Source: Chitinophagales bacterium (GTDB lineage Bacteria; Bacteroidota; Bacteroidia; Chitinophagales; UBA8649). From it: DNA of 64,000 bases. The DNA lies in the NCBI GenBank assembly GCA_020635995.1, contig JACJYS010000002.1, positions 124,001-188,000 on the forward strand. The letters run 5' to 3'. The notes under the pieces are model-generated. The model was not told where the DNA came from and ran no database searches. It worked only from the letters and a program-made list of their open reading frames with translations. Both the position numbers and the translations under genes were made by a program. This document shows positions 1-8,280 of the stretch, one piece after another (within the stretch, counting starts at the first letter, position 1; each line of letters starts with the position of its first letter).

Positions 1-653
1 AATATTCTACGGTTCAGAACTGGTATCCGGGCGATAAAAATGGAAAAGGTGGTGTATTTAATTTTGTAACTAAAAGAGGATTGTGTGCCGGCAAACATTC
101 AAAAATTAGCTGGACGCAAGTAGAAACAGGAAGTGCCGTAACATGGAAATATCCAAGTTGTATTTTAAAAGGCGATTATTCTATTGGAGAGTTTTATTCT
201 GTGGCGGTTACCAATAATCATCAGCAGGCAGATACGGGAACTAAAATGATTCACATAGGAAAAAACACTAAAAGCAGAATAGTTAGTAAAGGAATTTCTG
301 CCGGGTTTAGCGAAAACTCTTATAGAGGTTTAGTACAAATAAATAAAACTGCTGAAAATGCCTATAATTTCTCGCAGTGCGATAGTATGCTAATGGGAGA
401 AACCTGCGGAGCACATACTTTCCCCTACATAGAAATAAAAAACAAAACGGCTAAGGTAGAACATGAAGCTACAACTTCTAAAATAGGCGAAGATCAAATG
501 TTTTACTGCAACCAAAGAGGCATTGGCGAAGAAGAAGCGGTACACTTAATTGTAAACGGTTTTTGCAAAGAAGTTTTTAAAGAATTGCCTATGGAATTTG
601 CGGTAGAAGCACAGAAATTGTTGGAAATTAGTTTGGAAGGCTCTGTTGGTTAG
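1..653 (+). CDS. sufB: SufB, Fe-S cluster scaffold subunit (5' end outside window)
   Basis: This is the C-terminal part of SufB, the core of the SufBC2D scaffold that assembles Fe-S clusters in the cytoplasm. The frame is open from base 3, so the gene starts before the window. About 216 codons are visible, beginning with YSTVQNWYPGD and continuing through LCAGKHSKISWTQVETGSAV and GAHTFPYIEIKN, all characteristic of the SufB beta-helix and C-terminal helical domain. The late segment with KIGEDQMFYCNQRGI matches the conserved core. sufC and sufD follow on the same strand, so this is a suf operon, interrupted after sufB by an unrelated small gene. The TTG at 81 is internal and should not be used as a start. 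Confidence 0.96.
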   Translation, partial: YSTVQNWYPGDKNGKGGVFNFVTKRGLCAGKHSKISWTQVETGSAVTWKYPSCILKGDYSIGEFYSVAVTNNHQQADTGTKMIHIGKNTKSRIVSKGISAGFSENSYRGLVQINKTAENAYNFSQCDSMLMGETCGAHTFPYIEIKNKTAKVEHEATTSKIGEDQMFYCNQRGIGEEEAVHLIVNGFCKEVFKELPMEFAVEAQKLLEISLEGSVG

Positions 654-710
654 TTAATAAGTTTAATCTTAAAAAGTTTCAAGTTAATGGCAACAATAAA
701 AAGATTTGAG

Positions 711-1123
711 AATTTGAAAATGAGATAATTAGATAATGGATGGAACAGAAAGAAAATTTAATATTGAAGTTAACATTACAATTTTCTCTTAGCATTATTG
801 AATATTGTGAGATTTTAGAAAACAGAAAAAAATTTGTGATAGCCAATCAATTATTAAAAGCTGGAACATCAATTGGTGCTAATGTGCGTGAAGCTCAAAA
901 TGCAGAAAGTAAACAAGACTTTATTCATAAGTTTAAAATTGCTGCTAAAGAAATAGAAGAAACTGATTATTGGTTAGAATTATGTGATTTGTCAAAGAAT
1001 TACCCAAACACAAAAGAATTAAAAGAAGAACTTAAAGACATTAATAATATTATAAACAAGATAATAATTACGTCTAAAAGCAAATAGGATAGCATTTCCA
1101 AATTTTCAAATTGACTAATTATC
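711..1123. repeat. Short mirrored words flanking the four-helix-bundle gene
   Basis: Upstream of the gene lie AATTTGAAAAT (711-721) and GATAATTAG (724-732). Downstream their reverse complements occur in the same order with the same 2-nt gap: ATTTTCAAATT (1102-1112) and CTAATTATC (1115-1123). The downstream copy lies just before the sufC start. This is seen directly; that it marks the ends of an inserted unit is inference, and AT-rich chance similarity cannot be excluded. Confidence 0.45.
740..1087 (+). CDS. Four-helix-bundle protein (S23/IVP-like)
   Basis: A 115-residue, all-helical protein of the four helix bundle / 23S rRNA intervening-sequence protein family (related to the Avd accessory proteins of diversity-generating retroelements). 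The family signature is clear: QLLKAGTSIGANVREAQNA, then ESKQDFIHKFKIAAKE and ETDYWLEL. Family members are thought to bind nucleic acid as multimers, but no function is established for stand-alone copies. It sits between sufB and sufC, 86 bp after sufB, an intrusion into an otherwise standard operon. A second, related copy lies at 38944-39306, also in an Fe-S-related gene run. Short repeated words flank it on both sides. Confidence 0.88.
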   Translation: MEQKENLILKLTLQFSLSIIEYCEILENRKKFVIANQLLKAGTSIGANVREAQNAESKQDFIHKFKIAAKEIEETDYWLELCDLSKNYPNTKELKEELKDINNIINKIIITSKSK

Positions 1124-1134
1124 AAATTAGAGTT

Positions 1135-1887
1135 ATGTTAAAAATAAAAAACTTACACGCCACCATAGAAGGCAAAGAGATATTAAAAGGACTAAATTTA
1201 GAGGTCAAAGCAGGAGAAGTGCATGCCATAATGGGTCCTAATGGAACGGGGAAAAGTACCTTGGCAAATATAATAGCCGGTAAAGATGACTATGAAATAA
1301 CCGAAGGTTCTATAGAATTTTTAGGAAAAGATATACTGGAAATGGAGCCCGATGAAAGAGCCAGAGCAGGTATATTTTTGGCTTTTCAGTATCCTGTAGA
1401 AATTCCCGGAGTTACCACTACTAATTTTATGAAAGCGGCACTTAACGAACGCAGAAGACACAACGGAGAAGAACCATACAAAGCCAGCGATTTTTTAAAA
1501 TTGATGAAAGAAAAAATGAAGTTGGTAGAAATAGACCAAAAGTTTATGAGCCGTTCTTTAAACACAGGTTTTTCCGGTGGAGAAAAAAAGCGTAATGAAA
1601 TATTTCAAATGGCAATGCTTGAGCCAAAATTAGCCGTGTTAGATGAAACGGATTCCGGATTAGATATAGATGCTTTAAAAATAGTTTCTAACGGAGTGAA
1701 TAAACTAAGAAGCAATGACAATGCTTTTGTGGTTATTACACATTATCAGCGTTTGTTAGATTATATAGTGCCAGATTTTGTACATGTTATGTACGAAGGC
1801 AAAATAGTAAAAAGTGGGCCTAAAGAATTGGCTTTAGAGTTAGAAGAAAAAGGTTACGATTGGATAAAAGAGACAATAGACTTATAG
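1135..1887 (+). CDS. sufC: SufC, Fe-S assembly ATPase
   Basis: SufC is the ABC-type ATPase of the SufBC2D complex; ATP binding drives the conformational change that lets SufB-SufD build the cluster. The 250-residue protein has Walker A GPNGTGKST at 34-42, an ABC signature SGGEKKRNEIFQ and Walker B LAVLDETDSGLD. The EKKRNEI sequence after the signature is typical of SufC and not of transport ATPases. The ATG at 1135 gives MLKIKNLHA, the usual SufC N terminus; an in-frame TTG at 1111 lies inside a flanking repeat and is rejected. sufD follows after 66 bp. Confidence 0.97.
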   Translation: MLKIKNLHATIEGKEILKGLNLEVKAGEVHAIMGPNGTGKSTLANIIAGKDDYEITEGSIEFLGKDILEMEPDERARAGIFLAFQYPVEIPGVTTTNFMKAALNERRRHNGEEPYKASDFLKLMKEKMKLVEIDQKFMSRSLNTGFSGGEKKRNEIFQMAMLEPKLAVLDETDSGLDIDALKIVSNGVNKLRSNDNAFVVITHYQRLLDYIVPDFVHVMYEGKIVKSGPKELALELEEKGYDWIKETIDL

Positions 1888-1953
1888 ATTTTTAGAGTGT
1901 TAGACAAGGTGCTAATAATAAACTACTAAAAACTATTGACCAAAGACAAAAAA

Positions 1954-3264
1954 ATGAATTACACAGCAGCATTTGAAAAATTAAATAAGAAAGAAGGAAG
2001 CATAGAAAATAGGGCTTTTAATAGGGTTGAAAAAATGGGCTTACCTACAAGAAAATCTGAGGTATATAAATACAGCAATTTAAGCCATTTTAAAAATCTT
2101 ACGCCTAATACAGATGCCTCCGTTCCGCATAAAATACCGGAGTATTTTAAACACGATTACATTAAAGACAAACACATTTTGGTAACGGTTAATGGTATTT
2201 TTTCCGAGTCATTATCTACCATACACGAAGATGAAAGTGGCTTAATAATAACCTGCATGTGCGATGCCCGAAAAGAATACCGAGATATTGTAAATCAACA
2301 TTTTAATGAAACCACAAAAGAATATCCCGATTATTTTTCCGAGTTAAATACAGCTTTTGCTCACTGTGGAATATTTATTTATGCCAAGAAAAATACGCAT
2401 ACGGCAAAGCCTATTGTTATACTCAATTTAGGCTCGCAGCAAAAAGAAGATACGCTTAATAACCAGCGAAATTTAATAGTACTTGAAGAAAATGCAGAGG
2501 TAACTATAATAGAAGATTACAGCAATTTAGACGAAAAAATAGACTATAATCTAAATCATTTTTCGGAGTATTTTTTAGGAGAAAATGCTAGTTTGAAAGT
2601 AGGAATTTACCAAGAGGAAAACAATGGTTTTTATTTTATAGGCAATAAGTTTTTTGAAATGAGCAGAAACAGCCGATTAAAAACTACGGCTATTGATTTG
2701 GGTGGCAATTTTATACGAAACAATTTTAGAGTAAATCTAAATGGCGAAAATGCCGAAGCTATCATCAATGGTGTTTTTATAAATAATAAAAAAGAGCATA
2801 CCGATGACAGAATACTCATAAACCATAATGCGGCAAACTGCCAAAGTTTTCAAACATTTAAAGGTATTTTAAATGATGAGTCAACAGGCGTTTTTAATGG
2901 CAAAGTGTATGTAGCAGAAGGTGCTCAAAAAACAAATGCTTTTCAAAGCAATAAAAATATTTTGCTAAGCGAAGATGCTACCATGAACACCAAACCCGAG
3001 CTTGAAATATATGCCGATGATGTAAAATGTAGCCACGGAGCTACCTGCGGTCAGCTGGACGAAGATGCCATTTACTATGCCGAAACCAGAGGAATACCAA
3101 GAGATAAAGCCAAAAAATTAATTGTATTTGCTTTTGCTCAAGATGTAGTACAACAAATTGAAAATGAAGATTTTAGAAACTTTGTAGAAAGACGTTTAGT
3201 GCACAATTTAGACTTAACAGAGTACAGCACTTTTGAAAGTGTACAAAGTGGCATAAAAGAGTAA
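1954..3264 (+). CDS. sufD: SufD, Fe-S cluster scaffold subunit
   Basis: SufD pairs with SufB in the SufBC2D scaffold. The 436-residue protein has the SufD beta-helix region (NLIVLEENAEVTIIEDY) and the conserved C-terminal block with KCSHGATCGQLDED, including the histidine used at the SufB-SufD interface, followed by YYAETRGIPRDKAKKL. The ATG at 1954 is preferred over an in-frame TTG at 1936, because it starts directly with the usual NYTAAFEKL-type N terminus. sufS and sufE, commonly next in Bacteroidota, are absent: a non-coding mobile-element-like repeat begins 6 bp after the stop codon. Confidence 0.95.
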   Translation: MNYTAAFEKLNKKEGSIENRAFNRVEKMGLPTRKSEVYKYSNLSHFKNLTPNTDASVPHKIPEYFKHDYIKDKHILVTVNGIFSESLSTIHEDESGLIITCMCDARKEYRDIVNQHFNETTKEYPDYFSELNTAFAHCGIFIYAKKNTHTAKPIVILNLGSQQKEDTLNNQRNLIVLEENAEVTIIEDYSNLDEKIDYNLNHFSEYFLGENASLKVGIYQEENNGFYFIGNKFFEMSRNSRLKTTAIDLGGNFIRNNFRVNLNGENAEAIINGVFINNKKEHTDDRILINHNAANCQSFQTFKGILNDESTGVFNGKVYVAEGAQKTNAFQSNKNILLSEDATMNTKPELEIYADDVKCSHGATCGQLDEDAIYYAETRGIPRDKAKKLIVFAFAQDVVQQIENEDFRNFVERRLVHNLDLTEYSTFESVQSGIKE

Positions 3265-3270
3265 TTCTTA

Positions 3271-3794
3271 TGACTATCCGTAAAGATAGCTATGAAGTAT
3301 TTTACATTAACTTTTCTTTAGTAGAAAAGTTACAAAAGAATCGCACTAAGTTTTCAGCGACCCATTATAACCTCAACTCCTAAAAATCAAAAACTCATCA
3401 CTCCGTTCTTCAAACAGTTTAATTTTTTACGGAGTTTTCGGTTAATGGGTGCCCCACTTACAAACTTAAGGTGCACTTTTAACTGACCTTAATCAAAAAT
3501 ACGTTAAGAAATGATGTAAAACAGGCATCCAAAATGAATGAAATTATAAAACAATAAACAGACAAATTAGTATGCTCCTACGAGTGAAAATACTTTAGGA
3601 AAACTAAAATTGAGCATACATTAATTTGTCCTCGTCTGTTTTATAGCATTTTAGTGTTTTTGATTACAGTCTTGATTTTTTGTTACTTTTGTATCAAGAC
3701 AAAAATAAAAGACCACAAACTGTAATTCAAATTACTTAAACGTCCCAAGATGCTATCTTAAAGTATAAATTATTGGTATAATAACGGATAGTCA
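3271..3794 (-). mobile_element. Copy A of a ~0.5 kb TIR-bearing non-coding element (MITE-like)
   Basis: This 524-bp segment fills the gap between sufD and the convergent E2 gene. Its ends are perfect 11-bp inverted repeats, TGACTATCCGT at 3271-3281 and ACGGATAGTCA at 3784-3794, each bordered outside by TA, as expected for a 2-bp TA target duplication. It has no ORF of note. The interior matches copies at 10.9, 13.9 and 36.1 kb, here in opposite orientation, and contains nested inverted repeats: GTCTTGAT/ATCAAGAC, a TAACTTTTCT-type hairpin near 3318-3342, and long arms around 3556-3645. Size, TIRs and absence of a transposase fit a miniature inverted-repeat element; the mobilising enzyme is unknown. 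Confidence 0.75.
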
Positions 3795-3806
3795 TATAAT
3801 TCTTTT

Positions 3807-5090
3807 TTACACCAACATCATCAGCGGGTTTTCTAAATTAGCTTTTAAGGTATTTAAAAACTTAGCTCCTACTGCTCCATCTACAGTACGGTGGTCGCAA
3901 GACAAGGTTAGTTTCATTATATTGTTTTCTACAATCTCTTTGTTCTCGTTATAACCTAATTCTTTTTTAATGCCTCCCACAGCTAAAATACAAGAATCCG
4001 GTGGATTTATGATAGCGGTAAATTCATTAATACCAAATCCTCCCAAATTAGAAATACTAAAAGTATTGCCTTTCATTTCTTCGGGCGTTAGTTTTCTATC
4101 TCTTGCTTTGCCGGCAAACTGCTTAGCTTCTTCTGCTATATGAAGCAAAGATTTATTATCGGCAAATTTTATAACCGGAACTACCAAACCAAAATCTGTA
4201 GCCACAGCCATACCTATATGTATATGTTCATTGTAGCGTATAGTATCGCCCAGCCAAGAAACATTTACATCTAAATGCTTGCGTATAGCACTGGCGGTTG
4301 CTTTAATTACTATATCGTTAAAAGAAATTTTGCTTGGAGCTATTTGTTTGTTTATTTCTTCTCTGGCTGTTATAGTTTTATTCATATTCACTTCTACGGT
4401 TAAATAAAAATGAGGAGCACTATATTTACTTTCTGTCAAGCGTTTAGCTATAGTTTTTCTAACCTGACTTATTTTTTCTTCTCTAAACGATTCATTGCCA
4501 ACCATTTGAGGAATTTCAATTTGCTGTTGTACTTTTTCTTCCGGTTTTGTTTTAATTTCAGCAACAGCAGTAGGCTTGTATTCTTCTACATCTTTTTTGG
4601 TTATTCTACCTTCATCTCCGCTACCTTTTATTTGATGTAAGTCTATTCCTTTTTCTTCTGCTATTTTTTTAGCCAAAGGGCTTGCTTTCAGGCGTTCATT
4701 ATTAGCCGTACTTTCATTATCTTCTATATTAAATTCTATAGTATTGTCCGTATCATCTTCCTTGCTGGTTTCTACTGCCGGACCTTCATCTTCTTCCTCT
4801 GCCACCGTTGTTTTATTAGCTTCTTTGCTTAATAAAGCTTGTATGTCTTCGCCCTCTTGCCCTATTATAGCCACCAAAGCATTAATAGGAACGGTATCGC
4901 CATTTTCTACTCCAATATATAATACTTTTCCTTCTTGAAAAGATTCCCATTCCATGGTAGCTTTATCGGTTTCTACTTCAGCTATAATATCGCCAGCCGA
5001 AACGCTATCTCCTACTTTTATATGTAATTCTGCTATAACACCCTCTTCCATGGTGTCGCTCATTCGGGGTAGTCTAAGTACTTCTGCCAT
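3807..5090 (-). CDS. pdhC: Dihydrolipoamide acetyltransferase (E2) of pyruvate dehydrogenase
   Basis: This is the E2 core subunit of a 2-oxoacid, most likely pyruvate, dehydrogenase complex, transferring acetyl groups from lipoamide to CoA. The 427-residue protein has one lipoyl domain (1-76, lipoyl lysine K43 in ETDKATMEWES), a linker rich in acidic residues, a peripheral-subunit-binding domain (ASPLAKKIAEEKGID) and the catalytic domain with active-site motif DHRTVDG near residue 400. The ATG at 5090 is chosen: the upstream in-frame GTG at 5108 overlaps a TACCTTTG promoter box (5108-5115). lipA, which supplies the lipoyl cofactor, lies 1 kb away. PDH rather than another E2 is inferred from the MPRMSDTM-like N terminus. 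Confidence 0.93.
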   Translation of the reverse strand: MAEVLRLPRMSDTMEEGVIAELHIKVGDSVSAGDIIAEVETDKATMEWESFQEGKVLYIGVENGDTVPINALVAIIGQEGEDIQALLSKEANKTTVAEEEDEGPAVETSKEDDTDNTIEFNIEDNESTANNERLKASPLAKKIAEEKGIDLHQIKGSGDEGRITKKDVEEYKPTAVAEIKTKPEEKVQQQIEIPQMVGNESFREEKISQVRKTIAKRLTESKYSAPHFYLTVEVNMNKTITAREEINKQIAPSKISFNDIVIKATASAIRKHLDVNVSWLGDTIRYNEHIHIGMAVATDFGLVVPVIKFADNKSLLHIAEEAKQFAGKARDRKLTPEEMKGNTFSISNLGGFGINEFTAIINPPDSCILAVGGIKKELGYNENKEIVENNIMKLTLSCDHRTVDGAVGAKFLNTLKANLENPLMMLV

Positions 5091-5107
5091 AAGTTGTTTG
5101 GTTTTCA

Positions 5108-5115
5108 CAAAGGTA
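5108..5115 (-). promoter_or_regulatory. Bacteroidota -7 box for the E2 gene
   Basis: The minus strand reads TACCTTTG, an exact match to the TAnnTTTG consensus of the primary Bacteroidota sigma factor, 18 nt before the ATG at 5090. It overlaps the alternative GTG start and so helps decide the start. No well-spaced upstream TTG element was seen. Confidence 0.5.
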
Positions 5116-5175
5116 AATTATTTCATTCTTTATTTGAAACAATATTATACTTTCATTTTTTGTATCTTGCAGATA

Positions 5176-6111
5176 ATGCGTGCTAAATTTACTATTTTAA
5201 CATTACTTATCGGGTTTTTTGCTTACACTCAGCATCCTTGTAGCAATATTTATGGTGTTGATTATAATTCTTTTGGCACAAGTGCTTTGCCTTATTCTTT
5301 TGAAGAACTAACAAGTGTTTATTTTAAAAAAGCTATGTGCGAAGGAGAATACTATGAACTTGAATTTTGGATAAGTAAAGACTTATTTATGGCTAAACAC
5401 AAAAGAGATTGGCTACAATACGAAAATACGCAATTGGAGTTGAGAATTTTTTTGGCTATAAAAGAAGGAAATAGAGAGGAAGGCAGAAATTACAAGCCTA
5501 TAATTTATAATTTAAGTAGCTCGCATTTTGTATATATTGACCAAAAAACACAACGATATAAGTATAAAATATATGCCGATGCACCCTATGATTTGCTAAC
5601 TATTGGCTACAAACCTATTTCGGGGTGGTGGGGTTTAGATATAAATACGATAGATGATATTTTAAATGTTTCAAGTTTAAATTTAGATTATTTAGATAGA
5701 GATACCGTGGTAATAGAACCTAAAGAAACTGAAGAAATATATAATTTTGACAGTTTGAAAATTACTGAATTTTTAGGTAGAAAAGTAAAAGATAAAAATG
5801 TGAATATTGTAAACCATGATAATTTTGATTTATTAATTTTTGACGATAAAGTAGTAGATAATGACACGGTAAATATTTATTTAAACGGCAGAGCTATTTT
5901 AAATCATTATCCATTAAAAAAGAAGGCTTTAAAACTACCTATTAAATTAAATGAAGGCATGAACACACTTTTGCTTTATGCCGAAAATTTAGGAGAAATA
6001 GAACCTAACACGGCAGCTTTTCATTTGGTTTTTGAAGATAAAACTTACAAAAAAGTGCTATTTTCCGATTTAAAAACCAGTGATATTATTTATTTGTATT
6101 ATGAAAAATAG
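5176..6111 (+). CDS. Secreted protein of unknown function
   Basis: I do not recognise this 311-residue protein. It starts MRAKFTILTLLIGFFAYTQ, a signal peptide, followed by a mature region with many aromatic residues and beta-type patterning. The C-terminal part (about 240-311) holds an EGMNTLLLYAENLGEIEPN segment seen in Bacteroidota periplasmic or surface proteins. Translation is likely from the ATG at 5176; the longer open frame to 4954 is antisense to the E2 gene and has no signal peptide at its start. It is divergent from the E2 gene, with an 85-bp gap, and ends 5 bp before the convergent lipA stop codon. No catalytic motif was seen. Confidence 0.75.
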   Translation: MRAKFTILTLLIGFFAYTQHPCSNIYGVDYNSFGTSALPYSFEELTSVYFKKAMCEGEYYELEFWISKDLFMAKHKRDWLQYENTQLELRIFLAIKEGNREEGRNYKPIIYNLSSSHFVYIDQKTQRYKYKIYADAPYDLLTIGYKPISGWWGLDINTIDDILNVSSLNLDYLDRDTVVIEPKETEEIYNFDSLKITEFLGRKVKDKNVNIVNHDNFDLLIFDDKVVDNDTVNIYLNGRAILNHYPLKKKALKLPIKLNEGMNTLLLYAENLGEIEPNTAAFHLVFEDKTYKKVLFSDLKTSDIIYLYYEK

Positions 6112-6116
6112 AGGAA

Positions 6117-6983
6117 TTAATCTATATGCTTTTCTGCATGGTATGAGCTACGCACTAAAGGTCCACTTTCTACATATTTAAAACCTTTTTGCAAACCTAT
6201 TTCTTCTAATTGTTTAAATTTTTCGGGTGTAACGTATTCTTGCACAGCTAAATGTTTTTTGGTAGGTTGTAAATATTGTCCTATGGTCAATACATCTACA
6301 TTGGCATTTCTCAAATCGTTCATAGCTTCTACTACTTCGTCAAAAGTTTCGCCTAAGCCCAACATAATGCCACTTTTGGTTCTGTTTATGCCACCTTCTT
6401 TTAGCTTTGCCAAAACATCAATACTTCTTTCGTATTTTGCCTGCATACGCACTTCTTTAGTTAAGCGTTTTACCGTTTCTATATTATGCGAAACCACCTC
6501 TGGAGCTTCATCAATTATGTATTGTAAATTTTCTGTTTTCCCTTGAAAATCGGGAATTAAAGTTTCCATAGTAACGCCCGGGCAGTGCTTGCGTATCATA
6601 CGGATAGTGGCAGCCCACACTTTAGCACCTCCGTCTTTTAAATCATCTCTATCTACACTGGTTATAACGGCATGTTTTAAGCCCATAAGTTGCACCGACC
6701 TTGCCACACGCCATGGTTCCATTACATCTACAGCCTCTGGTTTGCCTGTTTCTACATTGCAAAACTTACACGAACGGGTACATACATTTCCTAAAATCAT
6801 AAGCGTAGCCGTACCAAAATCCCAACACTCGGCTTGATTGGGACAGTTGCCACTTTGACAAATAGTGTGCAACTCATGCTTAGTAACATTTTTAAGTACT
6901 TCAGAAGAATTTTTGCCTGAAGGCAACTTCACTTTTAACCATTCCGGTTTTTGTATGCGTGTTTGTTTTGCTGTATTTTCCAT
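6117..6983 (-). CDS. lipA: Lipoyl synthase
   Basis: LipA is a radical SAM enzyme that inserts two sulfur atoms into protein-bound octanoyl groups to make lipoyl cofactor. The 288-residue protein carries both cluster motifs: the auxiliary cluster cysteines C42, C47 and C53 (CQSGNCPNQAEC) and the radical SAM triad C68, C72 and C75 (CTRSCKFC). The C-terminal GPLVRSSYHAE supplies the conserved RSSY serine that ligates the auxiliary cluster. Length is normal. The neighbouring E2 gene encodes a likely substrate. The gene ends tail to tail with the secreted-protein gene. Confidence 0.98.
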   Translation of the reverse strand: MENTAKQTRIQKPEWLKVKLPSGKNSSEVLKNVTKHELHTICQSGNCPNQAECWDFGTATLMILGNVCTRSCKFCNVETGKPEAVDVMEPWRVARSVQLMGLKHAVITSVDRDDLKDGGAKVWAATIRMIRKHCPGVTMETLIPDFQGKTENLQYIIDEAPEVVSHNIETVKRLTKEVRMQAKYERSIDVLAKLKEGGINRTKSGIMLGLGETFDEVVEAMNDLRNANVDVLTIGQYLQPTKKHLAVQEYVTPEKFKQLEEIGLQKGFKYVESGPLVRSSYHAEKHID

Positions 6984-7219
6984 GGCTTAATACAAAGATA
7001 AACATAAGTGCATAAAATTAAGTTTCTATTTAGATTAACATATTGCTAAACCCATTTAGCAAAACCTCATTCTATTAACTTTCCTCATAATAATACACTT
7101 TATAAAAAGTGCCTTTTTCGTCTTTGTCTTTACTCTATAAATCATTTAACAATATATCTGTTGATAAAACAAACTTTAGATATAAATTCAACTTTAGTAA
7201 AATTCATTACCTTTATTTT

Positions 7220-7939
7220 ATGAAAAGTCTTTTTGTTGCTTTTTTAGTGTTGCCATTTGTAGTTTTTGCTCAACAAGATGATGAAAAAAAAGCTTTTGAA
7301 CTTTATGGCGAAGGTATTAAATACTTTTATAGCAATGATTTTGAAAACGCTCTTGTAAAATTTGATGAAGCTATTGCCTTAAAACAAGATTTTCAATACG
7401 CATACTACAACAGAGGATTAAGCCAATACAAACTTAAAAATTATACCGAAGCTGCAACTGATTTAAGTGCAGTACTAAAATTAGACAGCAACAATATAGA
7501 TGCCTACAAAAATAGAGGTTTAGCCTATATGAAAATAAATGAGTATGACAATGCTTTATCTGATTTTCAGCACCTTATAGCTTTTAACCCCAGCGTACTT
7601 GAACCCTATAAATATTTAGGTTTATGCTACTATTATAAAAGGAAATACAAATTGGCAAACGAAGCATTTAGCATTTATTTAGAGTCTTATTTTGACGATA
7701 CAGAGGTATGGTTTCAAAAAGGTTTAAGCAATTATTATTATGCAGATTTTGATGTAGCTATAAAAGATTTTACCGAAGTTTTAAACTTAAATGCCAATTA
7801 TATTACTGCATTAGAATGGAGAGGAAAAGCGTACCAAAAAGCTAACTTGATTAAAAAAGCTTGTGAAGATTGGAATACTGCTGTAAGTAAAAATTTAGAA
7901 TCATCAAAAGCTCTATTACAACAATACTGTGAGCAATAA
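7220..7939 (+). CDS. Secreted tetratricopeptide-repeat protein
   Basis: A 239-residue protein with a signal peptide (MKSLFVAFLVLPFVVFAQ) and at least five TPR units, for example YGEGIKYFYSNDFENALVKF, AYYNRGLSQYKLKNYTEA and AYKNRGLAYMKINEYDNAL. It is probably periplasmic and mediates protein-protein contacts; no partner is evident. The start at 7220 is chosen because it begins the signal peptide; a TACCTTTA sequence (one mismatch to the -7 consensus) lies 5 nt before it. Its stop overlaps the next gene's GTG start by 11 bp, so the two are probably co-translated. Confidence 0.85.
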   Translation: MKSLFVAFLVLPFVVFAQQDDEKKAFELYGEGIKYFYSNDFENALVKFDEAIALKQDFQYAYYNRGLSQYKLKNYTEAATDLSAVLKLDSNNIDAYKNRGLAYMKINEYDNALSDFQHLIAFNPSVLEPYKYLGLCYYYKRKYKLANEAFSIYLESYFDDTEVWFQKGLSNYYYADFDVAIKDFTEVLNLNANYITALEWRGKAYQKANLIKKACEDWNTAVSKNLESSKALLQQYCEQ

Positions 7940-8276
7940 AAAAGATAAATCTTCTTTTTTTGAAGATGTTTATAAAATAGCACGATTAATTCCCAAAGGT
8001 AGAGTATGCACTTATGGAGCTATAGCCGAAGCTTTAGGTGCTAAAAAATCGGCACGAATGGTGGGCTGGGCTATGAATAATGCCCATGTACAATTTCCTA
8101 CAGTGCCGGCTCATAGAGTAGTTAATAGAAAAGGTTTGCTAACAGGAAAACATCATTTTGAAACACCCAATACCATGCAACAACTTCTTGAAAAAGAAGG
8201 AATAGTTATAAAAAATAACCAAATACAAAATTTTGAACAGATTCTTTGGACTCCTTTAAATGAAATGGAATTGTAA
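7929..8276 (+). CDS. Alkyltransferase-like protein (MGMT family, no catalytic Cys)
   Basis: A 115-residue member of the O6-alkylguanine-DNA alkyltransferase DNA-binding family. The fold motifs are present: PKGRVCTYGAIAEALG (22-37), ARMVGWAMNN and PAHRVVNRKG (60-69). In true MGMT the motif is PCHRV with an alkyl-accepting cysteine; here that residue is alanine (A61). It should therefore be an alkyltransferase-like (ATL) protein, a class that binds and flips alkylated guanine and recruits nucleotide excision repair. The start is a GTG at 7929 inside the preceding gene; no ATG is available before the conserved region. Confidence 0.88.
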   Translation: MSNKKDKSSFFEDVYKIARLIPKGRVCTYGAIAEALGAKKSARMVGWAMNNAHVQFPTVPAHRVVNRKGLLTGKHHFETPNTMQQLLEKEGIVIKNNQIQNFEQILWTPLNEMEL

Positions 8277-8280
8277 TTCC

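Noticed and set aside
3271..3794. Degenerate IS with a transposase remnant
   Set aside because: No frame in any of the four copies is long enough, and no transposase motif is visible; the sequence is conserved as structure, not as codons.
4954..5175. N-terminal extension of the secreted protein gene antisense to the E2 gene
   Set aside because: The extension is the reverse complement of the conserved lipoyl domain and hides the signal peptide; the ATG at 5176 starts it cleanly.
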